Counted from the stretch's first letter, positions 1 through 8,654 are shown. The stretch is 48,279 nucleotides of DNA from Nocardiopsis trehalosi NBRC 14201 (GCF_001552555.1 NZ_BCRK01000024.1:1-48279); one strand, 5' to 3'. Translations and numbers: made by a program. Notes: generated from the letters alone by a model not told the origin.

Positions 1-182
1 CGGGCGGGCGCCCGCGTGTCCGGCCCGGTCCGCCGACCGGGTCACCCGGTCGGCGGACGAATCAGGCCGAACCAGGATGCGGTCCGGTCGGAACCGGTGA
101 TCCTGCCGGGTCCGGTGTGCGGCGGGGCCGGGGAGCGGGCACACCCCGGGTAGCACCGCACCGCCGCCCACCGGGAGTCCTC

Positions 183-356
183 ATGCGCCGCCTGACCACC
201 GCCGTCGCCACCCTCGCCGCCACCGGGGCGCTCGTCCTCGCGGCGGCCGCACCCGCGGCGGCGCTCACCACCGCCGAGTGCGTCGCCGGGGGCGGGCACG
301 TCCTCAGCGGGTACTGCTGGGGCGGCATCCACTCCGGGCAGCCCGTCGACGACTAG
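183..356 (+). CDS. small secreted peptide, 57 aa
   Basis: The ATG at 183 has GGGAG about 8 bases upstream. It is followed by MRRLTT and a hydrophobic Ala/Leu core ending in AAPAAA, a typical signal peptide. The mature part is only about 30 residues, with two cysteines (AECVAGGG and GYCWGG) that could form one disulfide, and an acidic end. An upstream in-frame start at 117 would put an Arg-rich stretch before the signal peptide and is rejected. I do not recognise the family. The gene stands alone, convergent with the DUF4097 gene. Confidence 0.6.
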   Translation: MRRLTTAVATLAATGALVLAAAAPAAALTTAECVAGGGHVLSGYCWGGIHSGQPVDD

Positions 357-404
357 CGTGCGGCGCCCCGCAGCGTGCGGGCGGGTTCCGGTTCCGACCG
401 CCGG

Positions 405-1373
405 TCACCGACGCGGTCCGCGACGCCGTCCGAACCAGCGCCTGGTGTCGGGACGGTCGGCGGCGAAGGGCCCGTCGGTAGGGCGGCGCGTCGACGCGGC
501 GCGGCCCGCCGGTGTGGACACCCGCCCGGTGACGGTGGTGGTGTTCACGCGGAGGTCGGTCATGGCCGCGTCGTCGGCGGTGATGGTGATGTCTCCGCTG
601 ACGGAGACGGCGGTGATGTCGGCGGGGCCGGTCGCCGCGACTCTGATGGCGCTGCTGACGGACCGGGCGTCGACTCTGCCCTGGGCGTCGGCCACGGAGA
701 CGTGTCCGCTGGTGGAGGACGCGGTGACGGCACGGGTCCGGTTCAGCCGGACGTCGCCGCTGACACTGGTGGCCTCCGCTTCGTCGACCGCTCCGCTGAC
801 CGTGATGGCGCCCGACTCGGTGTCGGCGTCAAGGTGCCGGGCCGAGTCCATCCGCAGGGCGCCCCTGGTGGAGCGGAAGCGGACGCTCTCCAGGGTGCCG
901 GTGGTCTCGACGTCGGCGGACACGGTGGTGGCGCGTAGGGAGGACCCCGGGGGCACGACCGCCTCGATGTGGAAGGGCTCGTCACCGCCGGAGGCGGCGC
1001 CGGCTCCGGTCACCCGCTGCCCATCGACGTAGACCTCGCTGCCGGGCCCGGAGGTGTAGTAGTGGCTCGACGAGTCGCCGTCGAAATTGTTGAAGGAGAC
1101 GTTGCCGCTGCCGATCTGCACGACGTTGCCGTAGCCGTAGCCGTAGCCGGAAGCGAAGCCGGACACCGAACGGCCGCCGGCCTCGGAGCGCACCTCCCAC
1201 CGGCCCCCGGTGCCGTCCTGCAGTACGGCGTCGACGTCGGCTCGGCTTCCGGTGGCCGTGAAGGTGGCGGTCCGCGCCGCTTCGGACACGCGGACCGAGA
1301 CCGAGCCCGCGGTCAGGTCCAGGTCGAGGGTGATCGGTCCCGGGGAGGGCGCACTGAACGTGCGTTCGGCCAT
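405..1373 (-). CDS. DUF4097 family beta-strand repeat protein
   Basis: The 322-aa protein is built of alternating short beta strands and Gly/Ser/Asp turns (for example ITVSGAVDEAEATSVSGDVR), the right-handed beta-helix pattern of DUF4097 putative adhesins. It has no signal peptide or membrane segment, so it is probably cytoplasmic or exported in an unknown way; biochemical function is unknown. A Gly-Tyr run (YGYGYG) sits near residue 120. The ATG at 1373 is preferred over the in-frame start at 1415 because GGGAG lies 8 bases before it and the longer version would begin inside the palindrome at 1403-1426. Confidence 0.75.
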   Translation of the reverse strand: MAERTFSAPSPGPITLDLDLTAGSVSVRVSEAARTATFTATGSRADVDAVLQDGTGGRWEVRSEAGGRSVSGFASGYGYGYGNVVQIGSGNVSFNNFDGDSSSHYYTSGPGSEVYVDGQRVTGAGAASGGDEPFHIEAVVPPGSSLRATTVSADVETTGTLESVRFRSTRGALRMDSARHLDADTESGAITVSGAVDEAEATSVSGDVRLNRTRAVTASSTSGHVSVADAQGRVDARSVSSAIRVAATGPADITAVSVSGDITITADDAAMTDLRVNTTTVTGRVSTPAGRAASTRRPTDGPFAADRPDTRRWFGRRRGPRR

Positions 1374-1402
1374 ATGAAGCTCCCGGATCGGTGCTGGTAG
1401 GC

Positions 1403-1426
1403 CGGGTTCCGCCATGGCGGAACCCG
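1403..1426. promoter_or_regulatory. 24-bp perfect palindrome, candidate operator
   Basis: Left arm CGGGTTCCGCCA is followed directly by its exact reverse complement. It lies 30 bases upstream of the DUF4097 start, where a repressor would cover the 5' UTR or promoter; it could also fold as a 5' UTR hairpin. Which protein binds is unknown. The remaining bases to 1661 hold no gene I can support. Confidence 0.5.
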
Positions 1427-1661
1427 AAGGATGATCATGCTTCGACGCCCGTGGAAACGGCTCGGAGCCACGGACAGCGCCTTGATTATCCTCATTCGCA
1501 CCACCTGCGGTCGCCGCGGTCCGCTCCCGGCGGCCCTCCCGGCCGCCGGGCCCCCGGCCGCGCTCGCACCGCCGAGGGCGCCGCGGAGGCCCCGCCCCTC
1601 GGCACCGACCTCATCGCCCGGACCGGAGCCGCCACCACCGGTCCCCCGGGTGGGTGGCCGG

Positions 1662-2546
1662 TCAGCGCACCAGCAGGTCGACCACGCCCGTCAGGTCCTC
1701 GTCACCGCTGCCCTCGGCCAGTCGGCGGCGCATCAGCGCGAAGTAGGGGCTGAGCAGCTCCGTGCTGACCCCCTGCTGCTCGGCGGTGCCGACGAAGTTC
1801 GGCACCCCGGCCACCTGCATGGCGAGGTTGGAGACCACGTTGGTGGTGTAGTCACCGGTGCGGAGCTGGTCGGCGGTCTGGTGGACCGACGGAGCGGCCA
1901 TCGCCGTGAGCCAGCCGGTGAGCAGCGGGGCGAGCGACGCGGGGTCGATGTCCTCCTTGCGGATGAGGGCGAACGCGTGCGCGATCCCGGCGAACATCCC
2001 GTACATGGCGCTGAGCAGGGCGATGTCGTGCAGGGCGGCGAACCCGGCGTCCTCACCGACGTAGGTGGTGCCGACCGGGACGCCCAGGGTCTCCCGGTGC
2101 CGTTCGAACAGCTCCTTCGACCCGCTGTAGAAGACGTATCCGCCGGCCTCCGGAACGCCGACCATCGGGGGGACGGCCATGATCCCGCCGTCCAGGTAGC
2201 GGGCGCCGCGCTCGCGGGCCCACTCGGCGCGGGCGCGGGCCTGGGCGGGGGTGCCGGTGGTCAGGTCGACCAGGTCCCGTCCGGCCAGGTCGGTGTCGGC
2301 GAGCGTGGCGGTGACCGAGGCGTCGTCCAGCAGGCAGACGACGACCAGCGAGTTCGCCGCGACCGCCTCGGCGGCGCTGCGCGCGACGGTCGCCCCCTCC
2401 GCGGCGAGCGCCTCGGCGCGGGCCGGGGTGCGGTTCCAGACGGTGAGGGGGTGCCCGGCCGCGAGCCAGGCCCGGGCCAGAGCGGTGCCCATCGCGCCGA
2501 GGCCCAGCAGCGTGAGGGGGGTCTTGTCAGCGGTTTCCTGTGCCAT
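1662..2546 (-). CDS. NAD(P)-dependent oxidoreductase, imine reductase-like
   Basis: The 294-aa protein has an N-terminal Rossmann fold with GLGAMGTALARAWLAAGH and a basic WNRTPAR after strand 2, which suggests NADPH. It belongs to the 6-phosphogluconate dehydrogenase/3-hydroxyisobutyrate dehydrogenase superfamily. The helical C-terminal half (from about residue 165) resembles imine reductases/reductive aminases more than HIBADH, since the HIBADH catalytic Lys region is not obvious. Start: ATG at 2546; a TTG at 2582 would extend into the palindrome shared with the divergent HxlR gene and lacks an SD site. Substrate unknown. It is probably controlled by the divergent HxlR regulator. Confidence 0.8.
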   Translation of the reverse strand: MAQETADKTPLTLLGLGAMGTALARAWLAAGHPLTVWNRTPARAEALAAEGATVARSAAEAVAANSLVVVCLLDDASVTATLADTDLAGRDLVDLTTGTPAQARARAEWARERGARYLDGGIMAVPPMVGVPEAGGYVFYSGSKELFERHRETLGVPVGTTYVGEDAGFAALHDIALLSAMYGMFAGIAHAFALIRKEDIDPASLAPLLTGWLTAMAAPSVHQTADQLRTGDYTTNVVSNLAMQVAGVPNFVGTAEQQGVSTELLSPYFALMRRRLAEGSGDEDLTGVVDLLVR

Positions 2547-2587
2547 GCCGACTAGGCTCGTGGCCGGCCCGACGGTGTTCAAGTACG

Positions 2588-2599
2588 CACTTCGAAGTG
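2588..2599. promoter_or_regulatory. palindrome in divergent promoter region (HxlR operator candidate)
   Basis: CACTTCGAAGTG is a perfect 12-bp palindrome in the 96-bp gap between the divergent reductase gene and the HxlR gene. HxlR-type winged-helix dimers commonly bind dyads in such gaps and control both directions, so this is the best operator candidate. Assignment is inferred from position only. Confidence 0.45.
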
Positions 2600-2642
2600 G
2601 GCGCGCACCTCGGGGTTAGCGAGCAGGTCGAGAGGGTGGGAC

Positions 2643-3005
2643 ATGGCGACGCTGAACCGGCCCGGTACACCGAGCGGGCACGTGTGCGGGATCGACGCCG
2701 CGATGGAGGTGATCGGCGGCAAGTGGAAGGTGCTCATCCTCTGGGCGCTCCACGAGAACCCCCACCCCCGCTTCGGCGAGCTGCGCCGGCTGCTGCCGGG
2801 CATCACCGAGAAGGTGCTGGCCTCCCACCTGCGCGAGATGGAGGCGGACGGCATCGTCCGCCGCGTCGCCTACGACGAGGTGCCGCCCCGCGTGGAGTAC
2901 GCGCTGACCGCCGACGGCGCGCGCCTCAACGACGCGCTCGACCCGCTGGCCGCGTGGGGGCGCGAACGGGCGTTGGCCCGGCGTCTGGAGGAGGGGGCGG
3001 CCTAG
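2643..3005 (+). CDS. HxlR family winged-helix transcriptional regulator
   Basis: The 120-aa protein has the HxlR signature throughout: a cysteine near the N-terminus (GHVCGIDAAM), IGGKWKVLILWAL, the recognition-helix region GITEKVLASHLREMEADGIV and the wing VPPRVEYALTADG. The length is normal for the family. The ATG at 2643 has GAGAGGGTGG 5-6 bases upstream. It is divergent from the imine-reductase-like gene, so it probably senses a reactive or redox metabolite through the N-terminal Cys and controls that gene and itself. Confidence 0.9.
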   Translation: MATLNRPGTPSGHVCGIDAAMEVIGGKWKVLILWALHENPHPRFGELRRLLPGITEKVLASHLREMEADGIVRRVAYDEVPPRVEYALTADGARLNDALDPLAAWGRERALARRLEEGAA

Positions 3006-3150
3006 ACATCCGCCGGGTCGTTCGGCGGTGGCGGCCGCGCGCGGCCACCCCCGTCGGGCAGGTCGTAGACCACCCTCCGGCAGGAGGCGCCGGTGCCCAC
3101 CCCGGAGGCAGGCTTCCCTCGTCAGATCCCCTCTGTCCGAGGAGCCGTTG

Positions 3151-4362
3151 ATGCCCGCACCCGCCCCCTCGGCGCCGACCCGCCGGCGCCACCCCTTCCG
3201 CGTCCCGGCGGCGGTGGTCGCCGCCGCGCTGGCCGCCGTCGCCGCCCCGCCCGCCGCCGCCGACGCGGGCGGCCCCGACCCGGCGCCGCGCGCCGAGATC
3301 CAGCGGGCGCTCGACGCGGTGGTGGCCGCCGGCGCGCCGGGGGCCACCGCGCGGATCACCGACGAGAACGGCACCTGGACCGCCACCTCCGGGACCGCCG
3401 ACCTCGACACGGGCGCGCCCATGCCCGCCAACGGGGCGTTCCGCGCGGCCAGCGTGACCAAGAGCCTGGTGGCCACCGTGGTCCTGCAACTTGAGGACGA
3501 GGGCACGCTGGCGCTCGACGACCCCCTGGACGAGTTGCTGCCCGGGGCGCTCCCCGGCGGCGGCGACGTCACCGTCTACCAGCTCCTCACCCACACCGGC
3601 GGCCTGGCCGACTACATCGCGGACCCGCTGTTCCAGGACCCGGAGAACTACCTGCGGCGGGGCTTCACCCCCGAGGAGCTGGTGGAGATCGCCGCCCGGC
3701 AGGAGCCGCACGGCGCACCGGGCGAACTCGCCTACGCGAACGTCAACTACGTACTGCTGGGCATGGTCGTGGAGGAGCTGACCGGCGACACGCTGGGCGA
3801 CGCGCTCACCGACCGGGTGCTGGAACCAGCGGGCATGCACCGGTCCTACCTCCCGGTGCACGAGACCGGGCTGCGCGGCCGGCACGCCTCCGGCTACTAC
3901 CGCCTGGCCGGTCAGCAGGACCTCACCGAGGCCACCGAACTCGACCCGTCGTTCGCGTGGGCCGCCTACGGGCTCGTCTCCACGCCGAAGGACATCGAGC
4001 GCTTCTACCGCGCGCTGTGGGACGGCGACCTGCTGCCCGCCGCGAGCCTGGCGCGGATGCGCGAGATGGTGCCGGGGCCCGACTTCTTCGTGTCCGGCTA
4101 CGGCCTGGGCCTGGAGCGGATGGACCTCACCTGCACGCGCCCGGAGGGCCACACCGGCAGCATGCCCGGCTTCTCCACCTTCGCGTTCCTCACCCCCGAC
4201 GGCGAACGGCAGGTGACCATCTCGATCAACGCGTTCCTGCTGGACGCCTCGGCCACGCCGATGATCCTGGCGGCGCTGGACGTGCTCAACCTGGAGTTCT
4301 GCGGCGAGCCGTTCACCTTCCCCCAGGGGGCCGAGCGGGCCGCGCCGCGCGTGCTGGCCTGA
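3151..4362 (+). CDS. secreted serine hydrolase, beta-lactamase class C/D,D-peptidase family
   Basis: The 403-aa protein has a signal peptide (RRRHPFRV then an Ala-rich core ending AAPPAAADA). Catalytic motifs of the class C serine beta-lactamase/DD-peptidase fold are visible: SVTKSLVA (S-x-x-K, about residue 95), YANVNY (Y-x-N, about 195) and HTGSMPG (HTG, about 335). These are the nucleophile, general base and substrate-binding triads. It may act on peptidoglycan stem peptides or small esters; true beta-lactamase activity cannot be claimed. The ATG at 3151 follows GAGGAG. It ends at a bidirectional hairpin. Confidence 0.85.
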   Translation: MPAPAPSAPTRRRHPFRVPAAVVAAALAAVAAPPAAADAGGPDPAPRAEIQRALDAVVAAGAPGATARITDENGTWTATSGTADLDTGAPMPANGAFRAASVTKSLVATVVLQLEDEGTLALDDPLDELLPGALPGGGDVTVYQLLTHTGGLADYIADPLFQDPENYLRRGFTPEELVEIAARQEPHGAPGELAYANVNYVLLGMVVEELTGDTLGDALTDRVLEPAGMHRSYLPVHETGLRGRHASGYYRLAGQQDLTEATELDPSFAWAAYGLVSTPKDIERFYRALWDGDLLPAASLARMREMVPGPDFFVSGYGLGLERMDLTCTRPEGHTGSMPGFSTFAFLTPDGERQVTISINAFLLDASATPMILAALDVLNLEFCGEPFTFPQGAERAAPRVLA

Positions 4363-4373
4363 GGCGCGCGGCT

Positions 4374-4407
4374 CCGGCCGGCCCCGTCATCCGACGGGGC
4401 CGGCCGG
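4374..4407. terminator. bidirectional hairpin terminator
   Basis: A perfect 15-bp stem (CCGGCCGGCCCCGTC, loop ATCC) sits between the convergent serine hydrolase and TPR-like genes. It has no U-tract, as is usual in actinomycetes. Confidence 0.7.
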
Positions 4408-4410
4408 GCA

Positions 4411-4923
4411 TTACGCCGGTGCGGCGGGCGCGGTCGGCCGCTTGGCGCGGTCCCGCCGGGCGATGGCGTCGGCGACCTCGCGGACGGCGCCGCGGATCAT
4501 GTCGCCGTAGGCGTCGTCGGGCAGGCCGGGGGCATGCTCCCGGGCCGCCTCGATGTGCTCTGCTGCCGCGTCGAACGCGCCGAGCCGACGGTAGTCGTCG
4601 GCGAGGTTGAGGTGCAGGGAGGGGGCGAACCCGGCGACGGCGACACCGGCGTGGTGCTCCGCGACCCGCTGCTGGGTCAGGGCCTCGGCGGCGTCCAGGG
4701 CCCGGACGTTCCAGGCGAGGGCCTGCGCGGGCGCGTCGTCGTAGAGGTCCGCCAGGTAGTGGGCGAGGGTGCAGCGGTGCAGCGGGTCGCCGGCGGCCCC
4801 GATCTCGGCCCACAGCCCGCGCAGCGTCCGGCGGGCGGCGGCGGTGCCGCCGGCCCGGCCCTCGGTGACGGCCCGGCCGATGGCGTCCATGATCGGGTCG
4901 GGGGTGGCGGGTGCGGTGGTCAT
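4411..4923 (-). CDS. TPR-like helical protein
   Basis: The 170-aa protein is all-helical with paired A/A-rich helices (for example LHLNLADDYRRLGAFDAAAEHIEAAREHA, one clear tetratricopeptide-like unit at about residues 105-135). It has no catalytic motif or signal peptide. GAGGA precedes the ATG. It lies 30 bases downstream of the MerR-clamp gene and should be cotranscribed with it. Similar small TPR proteins in actinomycetes are of unknown function; a protein-protein adaptor role is plausible. Confidence 0.7.
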   Translation of the reverse strand: MTTAPATPDPIMDAIGRAVTEGRAGGTAAARRTLRGLWAEIGAAGDPLHRCTLAHYLADLYDDAPAQALAWNVRALDAAEALTQQRVAEHHAGVAVAGFAPSLHLNLADDYRRLGAFDAAAEHIEAAREHAPGLPDDAYGDMIRGAVREVADAIARRDRAKRPTAPAAPA

Positions 4924-4953
4924 GGGTGGTCCTCGTTCTCTCGGGTGGGGGTG

Positions 4954-6021
4954 TCAGGCGGCGGGGTCGGCCATGACGGGCATGGCCAGGGTGGTGAGGT
5001 CGCCGCGGTCGGCGGAGCGCACCGTGACGGGCCGGTCGGCGCCCCGCAGGTCGAGCAGCACATCGGGGCCGACGGCGGTACTCACGGCCGGGTACAGCGT
5101 GGTCAGCGCGAACCGGATCAGCAGATCGGCCCCCGTCGCGGTGGCCGGGAGCGGGGTGCCGGGGCCGCCGTCCGCCGGCCGGACGGCCACGCCGCCGCCG
5201 GTGACGCGCAGCGCGACGTGCTCGCCGGGGTGCTCCTCCAGGGCGCGCAGGAACGCGTCCTTGGCGACCACCGCGCGGGTGGTGGCCTCGCCCAGGGAGG
5301 CGAGCATGCGCCGGTGGTCGGGGAACTCCCCGGTCAGCAGCCGGCACCACCGGTCCGCGCGGCCGTCCGCGCGGAACCGCACCGCGTGCGGGACCGCGTC
5401 GACGCGCACCAGCGCGCTGCGGCGGATGTCCGCGACCGCGTCCCGGAGTTCGCCGCCGTCGACCGTGCCGGCCCACGCCCGCCCCGGCGCGCCGACCGGC
5501 ACCAGGGTCCGGGTGGAGAGCCGGTAGCGGTCCGTCGCGGTCAGGGCCACCGCCTCCGGGCTCGCCTCGACGCGCACGCCGGCCAGCGCCGGCAGCAGCG
5601 GGTCGTGCACGGCGGCGGTCAGCACCTGGTCGACCGCGTCCGCCAGCACCGGGCCTTTCAGCGCCGCGATCGGCTCGCCCGGCGCGCCGCCGAGCGCGGG
5701 CCGCAGGGCGGCGGCCCGCCGCTGGACATCGGCGGCGTGCGCGAGTACCTGGGCGACGTGCCCGTCGAGGATGCGGGTCGCCTCGTCGGCCCCGGCGTCG
5801 AGCGCCGCGCCGACGTCGGCGAGGGGCATGGCGAGTTCGCGCAGCCGCCGCAGCACGGTCGCCCGCGCCACCTGGCCGGCCGCGTAGTAGCGGTAGCCCG
5901 AGGCCGGGTCGACCTCGGCGGGCGGCAGCAGCCCGGAGTCGGCGTAGAACCGCAGCGCGCTGGGCGTCAGCCCGGTGCGCTGGGCGAACGCCCCGATCGG
6001 CATGAGTTCGTCGTCCGGCAC
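4954..6021 (-). CDS. MerR family regulator fused to a sliding-clamp-like (DnaN-like) domain
   Basis: The 355-aa protein starts with a canonical MerR DNA-binding domain (MPIGAFAQRTGLTPSALRFY, then SGYRYYAAGQVARATVLRRL) and a dimerisation coiled coil to about residue 110. The rest (about 120-352) resembles the beta sliding clamp: LTATDRYRLSTRTL matches the ATDGHRLA strand, GEFPDHRRML the EFPDYRxVLP strand, and the end VRSADRGDLTTLAMPVM the C-terminal LLMPMR-like strand. The clamp-like part is about two domains long rather than three. The GTG at 6021 matches the predicted transcription start, so translation is probably leaderless; the next start is ATG 6003. It probably activates its own operon, perhaps with the clamp fold as sensor or dimerisation module. 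Confidence 0.8.
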   Translation of the reverse strand: MPDDELMPIGAFAQRTGLTPSALRFYADSGLLPPAEVDPASGYRYYAAGQVARATVLRRLRELAMPLADVGAALDAGADEATRILDGHVAQVLAHAADVQRRAAALRPALGGAPGEPIAALKGPVLADAVDQVLTAAVHDPLLPALAGVRVEASPEAVALTATDRYRLSTRTLVPVGAPGRAWAGTVDGGELRDAVADIRRSALVRVDAVPHAVRFRADGRADRWCRLLTGEFPDHRRMLASLGEATTRAVVAKDAFLRALEEHPGEHVALRVTGGGVAVRPADGGPGTPLPATATGADLLIRFALTTLYPAVSTAVGPDVLLDLRGADRPVTVRSADRGDLTTLAMPVMADPAA

Positions 6022-6027
6022 CGCGCC

Positions 6028-6058
6028 ATCATCGACCTTCGACCGGCCTGAAGGTCAA
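6028..6058 (-). promoter_or_regulatory. MerR-type promoter with 19-bp spacer and operator dyad
   Basis: On the minus strand, -35 TTGACC (6058-6053) and -10 GATGAT (6033-6028) are separated by 19 bp, the over-long spacer typical of MerR-activated promoters. Inside lies the dyad GACCTTC-N9-GAAGGTC (6034-6056). The expected +1 is at or next to the GTG at 6021. Confidence 0.75.
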
Positions 6059-6071
6059 CTCCGGGCGCCGG

Positions 6072-6962
6072 TCACTCCAGTGCGGCGACGATGCGGGCGC
6101 GGGCCCGGCGGCCCTCGGGGATGGGGTAGAGCGGGTAGACGTGGATCTGCCCCTCGGCCTCGTGGAACTCCACCGGCACCCCGGCGTCCTCGGCCCGTTC
6201 GCGGAACCGGCGGGTGTCGGGGTTGAGGACGTCGCGGGTGCCGATGAACACCGTGCACGGCGGCAGCCCGGCCAGGTCGCCGTTGAGTGGGCTGACCCGG
6301 GGGTCGGCCGGGTCGAGGGGGCCCGCCCACAGCCGCCCGGCGAACCGCAGCCCCTCCCGCGACAGCTCGGGGTCGTAGGGCTCCACGGCGGGGATGTCGG
6401 GGTTGTCCATGGTGACGTCCAGCCACGGCGAGATCAGCACGAGCCGGCTCGGCTGGTGGCCGCCCTCGTCGCGCATCCGCTGCGCCGCCGCGACCGCCAG
6501 CCCGCCGCCCGCCGAGTCGCCCACCAGCGCGGTGGCGCCTTCGCCGCGGTCGACCAGGTCGCGCGCGAGCGCGGTGATCTCGGGGACCACCCGCTCCGCG
6601 GTGCCGTCGGGCGCCAGCGGGTGCACGGGGACCGACACGCGCGCCCGCAGCCGCTGGGCGAGCAGCCGGGCCATCCGCCAGTGCATGCCGCTGACCTGGT
6701 CGATGTAGGCGCCGCCGTGGAGGTAGAGGACCTCGCGCAGGTGCGGGCCCGAGCGGGGCGCCACCTCGTAGCAGGGCCACCCGCAGCGGGCGTGCAGGTC
6801 GACGGCGCAGGCGCGGTCGAGCCAGCGCGGCGGCGCGTAGGAGTCGGGGCGCACCTGGTGCGATTCGACCTTGCGGCGCACCACAACGGGGTCGCGGTAC
6901 TCGATCCGCGCGCCGACCACGGACGCCGCCGCCCGCCACAGCCGGCTGGGAACACTGGGCAC
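6072..6962 (-). CDS. alpha/beta hydrolase fold-3 esterase (HSL family)
   Basis: The 296-aa protein shows hormone-sensitive-lipase-family motifs: LHGGAY oxyanion loop (about residue 95), GDSAGGGLA nucleophile elbow (about 167), acidic IGTRDVLNPD (about 250) and histidine GQIHVYPL (about 280). It should hydrolyse small acyl esters in the cytoplasm. The GTG at 6962 is chosen because GGAGG lies 6 bases upstream; the reading frame stays open further up but only with low-complexity Arg/Pro sequence. It is a single gene convergent with nothing, divergent from the MFS gene. Confidence 0.85.
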   Translation of the reverse strand: MPSVPSRLWRAAASVVGARIEYRDPVVVRRKVESHQVRPDSYAPPRWLDRACAVDLHARCGWPCYEVAPRSGPHLREVLYLHGGAYIDQVSGMHWRMARLLAQRLRARVSVPVHPLAPDGTAERVVPEITALARDLVDRGEGATALVGDSAGGGLAVAAAQRMRDEGGHQPSRLVLISPWLDVTMDNPDIPAVEPYDPELSREGLRFAGRLWAGPLDPADPRVSPLNGDLAGLPPCTVFIGTRDVLNPDTRRFRERAEDAGVPVEFHEAEGQIHVYPLYPIPEGRRARARIVAALE

Positions 6963-7319
6963 GGTGGACCTCCGTCCGGTCCCGGCCGCCCGGGTGGCGG
7001 CCTCGACGGACCGGCCTCTGCCCGCAGCGTGGCCGTCCTCACCCGGGGGCGCCGCCGGCGGGAGCGGGAAACGCGGCGGGGCCGGTGTTCCCAGCACCGG
7101 CCCCGCTCCACGCACTACGCCTGGCCCCTCGTCGAGGGACGGCCCGAGTCTAGGGACGGGCACCGACATTTCCGGCGGCGTGCCCCGCCGCGCGGGCTCC
7201 GCACCGCCCTGACCGGCCCGGTAGCGCCGCGAGACCGCCAGACCGGTGATGTTATGGCCGGTTCATCCCGGGTACCTCCCTTCCGCTTACGACCATCAGG
7301 GCTTAAGGAAGGCACGCCC

Positions 7320-8654
7320 ATGAGCGATGAGGACCCAAAGGGCGAGGACGCGAACCCGTCCCTCGTCCGGCGCGCGATCGCGGCCGCCGCGATCGGCAAC
7401 TGCACCGAGTGGTACGACTTCGGCGTCTACGCCTACGTCGCCACGATGGTGGGCGCGGCGTTCTTCCCCGCGACCGACCCCGCGTTGCAGACCCTGTCGG
7501 CGTTCGGCGTCTTCGCCATCTCGTTCCTGCTGCGGCCGCTCGGCAGCCTGTTCTTCGGGCCGCTCGGCGACCGCATCGGGCGGCAGCGGGTCCTCGCGGT
7601 GACGATCTTCCTGATGTCGGGGGCGACCTTCGCGATCGGCCTGCTCCCCACCTACGCGCAGATCGGCATCGTCGCGCCCATCCTGTTCCTGCTCGCGCGG
7701 ATGCTGCAGGGCTTCGCGACGGGCGGCGAGTACGGCGGCGCGGCGACCTTCATCGCCGAGTACGCCCCGGACAAGCGGCGCGGTTTCCTGGGCAGCTGGC
7801 TGGAGTTCGGCACGCTGGCCGGGTTCGCCCTGGGCGCGAGCGTGCCCACGGCGCTCACGCTGACCCTGTCGGAGTCCGACATGTCGTCGTGGGGCTGGCG
7901 CATCCCGTTCCTGATCGCGGGCCCGCTGGGCGCGGTCGGCCTCTACCTGCGGCGCAGGCTGGAGGACACCCCGGCGTTCCGCGAACTGGCCCGCGAGGAG
8001 AAGGTGGCCCGCTCCCCGCTGCGCACGCTGATCACCGAGAACTGGCGGATGCTGCTGACCCTGATCGGGATCGTCATCGTCCTCAACGTCGGCAACTACG
8101 TGCTGCTCACCTACATGGAGACCTACCTCGCGGAGGTCCTGGAGCTGGAGCGGACGGTCGCCCTGCTGTCGATGGTGGTGGTGATGGTCGCGATGATGGC
8201 GGTCATCCTGCCGGTGGGCGCGCTGTCGGACCGGATCGGCCGCAAGCCGCTGCTGGCGTCGGCGTGCGTCTGCTACCTGGTGCTGTCGATCCCGGCGTTC
8301 CTGCTGCTCACCCAGGGCACCTGGCCGACGACCATCGCCGGGCTGGCCATCCTGGCGCTGTGCCAGGTGCAGCTCCTGGGCACCATCCCGTCGGCGCTGC
8401 CCGCGCTGTTCCCGACGCCGGTGCGCTATGGGGCGTTCTCGATCGGTTACAACCTGTCGACCGCGCTGTTCGGCGGTACCGCCCCGTTCGTGGTGCAGGC
8501 GCTGGTCACCGGCACCGGCAACGACCTGGTGCCCGCGTTCTACCTGATGGGCGCGGCGGCCATCTCGATCGCCCCGGTGCTGCTGTCGCCGGAGACCGCG
8601 CGCAAGCCGCTGCTGAAGGAGCACCCGATGCCGCTCCACCCGAAGTCGGCCTGA
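7320..8654 (+). CDS. MFS metabolite:H+ symporter (ProP/KgtP-like)
   Basis: The 444-aa protein has about 12 membrane segments. Family landmarks are NCTEWYDFGVYAY in helix 1, the loop 2-3 motif GPLGDRIGRQRVLAV and its repeat GALSDRIGRKPLL in loop 8-9, and GGEYGGAATFIAEYAP in helix 4-5, all typical of the metabolite:H+ symporter family that imports betaine/proline or dicarboxylates. The ATG at 7320 follows AAGGAAGG. It ends at a strong hairpin. Exact substrate is not readable from sequence. Confidence 0.88.
   Translation: MSDEDPKGEDANPSLVRRAIAAAAIGNCTEWYDFGVYAYVATMVGAAFFPATDPALQTLSAFGVFAISFLLRPLGSLFFGPLGDRIGRQRVLAVTIFLMSGATFAIGLLPTYAQIGIVAPILFLLARMLQGFATGGEYGGAATFIAEYAPDKRRGFLGSWLEFGTLAGFALGASVPTALTLTLSESDMSSWGWRIPFLIAGPLGAVGLYLRRRLEDTPAFRELAREEKVARSPLRTLITENWRMLLTLIGIVIVLNVGNYVLLTYMETYLAEVLELERTVALLSMVVVMVAMMAVILPVGALSDRIGRKPLLASACVCYLVLSIPAFLLLTQGTWPTTIAGLAILALCQVQLLGTIPSALPALFPTPVRYGAFSIGYNLSTALFGGTAPFVVQALVTGTGNDLVPAFYLMGAAAISIAPVLLSPETARKPLLKEHPMPLHPKSA

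Noticed and set aside
2547-2582. TTG start at 2582 for the imine-reductase-like gene
   Set aside because: It would add 12 residues not matching the family and has no SD, whereas ATG 2546 lies directly before the Rossmann fold.
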